Positions 5,933-7,849 of a DNA stretch of 7,849 bases are shown piece by piece (position 1 is the first letter of the stretch; every line of letters begins with the position of its first letter). The position numbers and the translations under genes were made by a program. This DNA is from an uncultured Collinsella sp. (GTDB lineage Bacteria > Actinomycetota > Coriobacteriia > Coriobacteriales > Coriobacteriaceae). Location of the stretch: NCBI GenBank assembly GCA_900543945.1, contig UQTN01000094.1, positions 1-7,849 of the forward strand. Direction: 5' to 3'. The notes under the pieces were generated by a model. The model was not told where the DNA came from and did not search any database. It saw nothing but the letters and a program-made list of their open reading frames with translations.

Positions 5933-6329
5933 AGGCTGGGTTGATGTCCATGCTGGCGATGAGGTTAATGCCCGTGTTGAGGAGGTTCTCCAGCACGATG
6001 TCGCCCATGCGGATGGGGGCCTCGACGACCACGCCGCGGATGAGGTCCATGGCCTGGGCGTGGAGTTCTAGCGGGATGGCTTCGGCCGTGCGGACGGGGA
6101 GTAGGGCTTCGTCGCCGCCGGAGACGGCCACGGTCGTTGTGAGCACGCGCATGGGGCAGGTGAGCTCTTGATGTGCGAACGTATCGCCGCGCGGGCAGTT
6201 GTTACCGGTTACGGAGCGCACTTCCACCACGGTGCCATTGGCGTCGTGCTCCACCTCTACGGTCAGGAGGCACTCGGATGGGCAGGTGGTGCAGTTGAAC
6301 TGCAGCGTTTCGGTCACATTCGTACTCAT
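5931..6329 (-). CDS. DUF1667 cysteine-rich small protein of a GlpA-like oxidoreductase operon
   Basis: A 132-residue soluble protein of the DUF1667 family, whose biochemical role is not established. The N-terminal half carries C13-x2-C16-P-x2-C20, then NNCPRG with C45, and TCPMRV with C58; this cysteine set is the family hallmark and is suited to binding a metal or iron-sulfur centre, which is inference. The C-terminal half (about 70-132) has no cysteine. The ATG at 6329 lies 3 bp after the stop of the upstream flavoprotein gene, and GAGGAGG inside that gene's end gives a strong ribosome binding site, so the two are co-transcribed and probably translationally coupled. Family members are usually found beside these same two oxidoreductase genes, which argues for a subunit or electron-transfer partner. 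The length is close to the family norm; no signal peptide or membrane segment is seen. Confidence 0.88.
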   Translation of the reverse strand: MSTNVTETLQFNCTTCPSECLLTVEVEHDANGTVVEVRSVTGNNCPRGDTFAHQELTCPMRVLTTTVAVSGGDEALLPVRTAEAIPLELHAQAMDLIRGVVVEAPIRMGDIVLENLLNTGINLIASMDINPA

Positions 6330-6332
6330 GAG

Positions 6333-7679
6333 CTATGCCTCCTCAACGGGATCGATGGACAGGACGATTTCGCTGGCACCCAGGTCGAGTGCGCGTTGAA
6401 TCACCTTAGCCGGCATCGGGAAGCTTTCCATGACGCTCGGCTTAAACGCGCGGACTTTGCCCGCAAACACTTCTTCTCCGTTGGCCAAGATGCGTACTCG
6501 AGCGGTATCGACCGGCCGGCGCACGCGGAAGTTGAGCTTGGTGAGCGCCACGGCCGTAATGCGTCCCGGCAGCGCGTATCCCGCAATGCCGGCAGGGGAG
6601 ACGGCGAGCTCGCAGTCCGGAACGACGCCCGCGGCGGTCCCCAGCGCGTACGCCGCTGCAGCTGCGCCAGCCCTCTCGGACTCGGTCGTCACATTGTCTG
6701 CCAGGTCGTGCACGTGCAGCACGTTGCCGCAGGCAAAGATGCCCGGTACGCCCGTCTGCAGGCTCTGGTTCACCACGGCGCCGCGCGTGCGCGGATCAAG
6801 CTCTACACCCGCGGCAACCGAAAGCTCGTTCTCGGGAATCAGACCCACCGAAAGCAGCAACGTGTCGCACGGAACAATGCGCTCGGTACCCGGAATGGGC
6901 GCCAGGTGCTCGTCGACCTGACTCACCTCGACGGCCTCCACACGGTCGTGCCCGATCACGCGCGTGACGGTGGCGGACAGGTGCAGCGGAATGCCAAAGT
7001 CGTCCAGACAGTTCTTGACATTGCGGCGCAGTCCGTTGGCGTACGGCATAAGCTCGTACACGCCCTCGACCGAAATCCCCTCGAGCGTGCAGCGGCGCGC
7101 CATGATCAGCCCGATATCGCCCGAGCCCAAAATGACGGCACGCGAGCCGGGCTTGAGGTTTTCGATATTGATGTATCGCTGCGCCAGGCCGGCCGTAAAC
7201 ACGCCAGCGGGACGGCTGCCGGGGATCTTGATCTCGCTGCGGGTACGCTCGCGGCAACCCATGGCAAGGACGACCGCCCGTCCGGTGAGCTGCAGCATGC
7301 CGGTGGGGCTCATGAGCGTGACGGTGTGGACCGCGGTGTCTTCCGCAGGCTCGCCTGAATCAATCCCAATCACCATGCTGTTCAGGAACAGCGCAATATC
7401 GGTTGCATGCACCTGGTCGATAAAGCGCTGCGCGTACTCGGGACCGGTGAGCTCCTGTTTAAAGTGCGACAGGCCAAAGCCGGGGTGGATGCACTGGCGG
7501 AGGATGCCGCCCAGGTGCTGCTCGCGCTCCACGATGGCCACGCGTGCGCCTGCCTTATGCGCGGCCAGCGCGGCCGCCATGCCGGCAGGTCCGCCGCCGA
7601 TAACGACCACGTCAAAGACTTGCGTTTGCACGGCTTCTACGACGTCGCAATCAATCGCGCTCGATTTGAATTTCGCCAT
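6333..7679 (-). CDS. FAD/NAD(P)-dependent oxidoreductase, GlpA/GlpB-like operon flavoprotein
   Basis: A 448-residue two-dinucleotide-binding flavoprotein of the pyridine nucleotide-disulfide oxidoreductase superfamily. The FAD site has VVVIGGGPAGMAA (G28, G30, G33) with the ribose-binding acidic residue E51. LGGILRQCIHPGFG follows at 56-69, including C63. AVVLAMGCRERTR lies at 135-147, the NAD(P) Rossmann motif LGSGDIG at 184-190, and the second FAD contact ACGNVLHVHDLAD at 316-328. Residues from about 345 form a C-terminal domain of unclear role. The ATG at 7679 is 1 bp past the stop of the preceding gene, with AAGGGGG upstream; it gives an N-terminal extension of about 21 residues ahead of the Rossmann strand, longer than usual, so a later GTG start is possible. 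It probably passes electrons between NAD(P) and the GlpA-like partner. The exact substrate is not evident. Annotations as thioredoxin reductase-like would be superficial. Confidence 0.92.
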   Translation of the reverse strand: MAKFKSSAIDCDVVEAVQTQVFDVVVIGGGPAGMAAALAAHKAGARVAIVEREQHLGGILRQCIHPGFGLSHFKQELTGPEYAQRFIDQVHATDIALFLNSMVIGIDSGEPAEDTAVHTVTLMSPTGMLQLTGRAVVLAMGCRERTRSEIKIPGSRPAGVFTAGLAQRYINIENLKPGSRAVILGSGDIGLIMARRCTLEGISVEGVYELMPYANGLRRNVKNCLDDFGIPLHLSATVTRVIGHDRVEAVEVSQVDEHLAPIPGTERIVPCDTLLLSVGLIPENELSVAAGVELDPRTRGAVVNQSLQTGVPGIFACGNVLHVHDLADNVTTESERAGAAAAAYALGTAAGVVPDCELAVSPAGIAGYALPGRITAVALTKLNFRVRRPVDTARVRILANGEEVFAGKVRAFKPSVMESFPMPAKVIQRALDLGASEIVLSIDPVEEA

Positions 7680-7680
7680 C

Positions 7681-7849
7681 CTAGCGCACCCCCTTCAGCG
7701 GTCCCTCAACCAGCCAAGATCCGGCGTCCTCCAACAGTACCTCGCTGGGGTCGCAGCCCAGTTCGCGCGCCAGGATCGCTACCACGCGGCTCTGGCAAAA
7801 GCCGCTCTGGCACCGACCCATGCCGGCGCGGCAGCGGCGCTTGACGCCC
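7681..7849 (-). CDS. C-terminal end of GlpA-like FAD-dependent dehydrogenase with BFD-type [2Fe-2S] domain (partial)
   Basis: Only the last 56 residues are in the window; the start lies beyond 7849. They read VKRRCRAGMGRCQSGFC and continue to a TAG at 7683-7681. The RAGMGRCQ-x-GFC signature with C-x4-C is the second cysteine pair of the BFD-like [2Fe-2S] domain found at the C terminus of GlpA-type glycerol-3-phosphate dehydrogenases and related NAD(P)/FAD oxidoreductases. The next gene starts 1 bp after this stop, so this is the upstream member of the same operon. The FAD-binding DAO domain that would identify the substrate is outside the window, so glycerol-3-phosphate oxidation is a likely guess from the conserved gene set, not a demonstrated function. 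Confidence 0.85.
   Translation of the reverse strand, partial: GVKRRCRAGMGRCQSGFCQSRVVAILARELGCDPSEVLLEDAGSWLVEGPLKGVR

Noticed and set aside
6168..7358. 396-codon open frame on the + strand opposite the flavoprotein and DUF1667 genes
   Set aside because: It is antisense to two strongly recognised genes in high-GC DNA, where long shadow frames are expected. The translation is rich in His and Arg with no domain signature.

Overview
The window is a high-GC bacterial chromosome segment with three types of content: two housekeeping genes on the + strand (valS, folC), a minus-strand M24-family aminopeptidase gene, and the distal part of a minus-strand oxidoreductase operon. GC-rich coding with strong third-position G/C, an anaerobe-type oxidoreductase operon (GlpA-type with BFD domain / FAD-NAD reductase / DUF1667), and the style of the intergenic repeats suggest a gut Coriobacteriia such as Collinsella. 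That assignment is an inference from family knowledge and memory of similar intergenic sequences, not from a marker gene.

Layout. 1-75: short leader with the valS ribosome binding site. 76-2772 (+): complete valyl-tRNA synthetase. 2773-3003: intergenic, with a 9-bp hairpin and a 99-nt rod-like inverted repeat, then a probable folC -10 element. 3004-4362 (+): FolC-type folylpolyglutamate/dihydrofolate synthase. 4363-4713: a 351-bp convergent intergenic region packed with inverted repeats. They include a 158-bp MITE-like element that carries a minus-strand intrinsic terminator inside it. 4714-5802 (-): M24 Xaa-Pro peptidase-like protein. 5803-5930: intergenic, with an imperfect tandem repeat and the probable terminator of the upstream operon. 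5931-7849 (-): DUF1667 protein, FAD/NAD oxidoreductase and the last 56 residues of a GlpA-like dehydrogenase, spaced 3 bp and 1 bp apart and so clearly co-transcribed.

How the genes relate. ValS charges tRNA-Val and FolC polyglutamylates folates; their adjacency is common in bacteria but they look separately transcribed here. The three-gene minus-strand set is a known conserved cluster in anaerobes, often near glycerol kinase. It probably forms one redox complex: a GlpA-like FAD dehydrogenase with a C-terminal [2Fe-2S] domain, a pyridine-nucleotide-type flavoprotein, and a cysteine-rich small subunit. The glycerol-3-phosphate link is inferred. The peptidase has its own ribosome binding site and lies downstream of the operon terminator.

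The most unusual content is the intergenic repeat load. There are at least five distinct dyad structures in under 600 bp, plus sequence shared between separate intergenic regions. No CRISPR array, tRNA, rRNA, transposase gene or clearly new protein system was seen.
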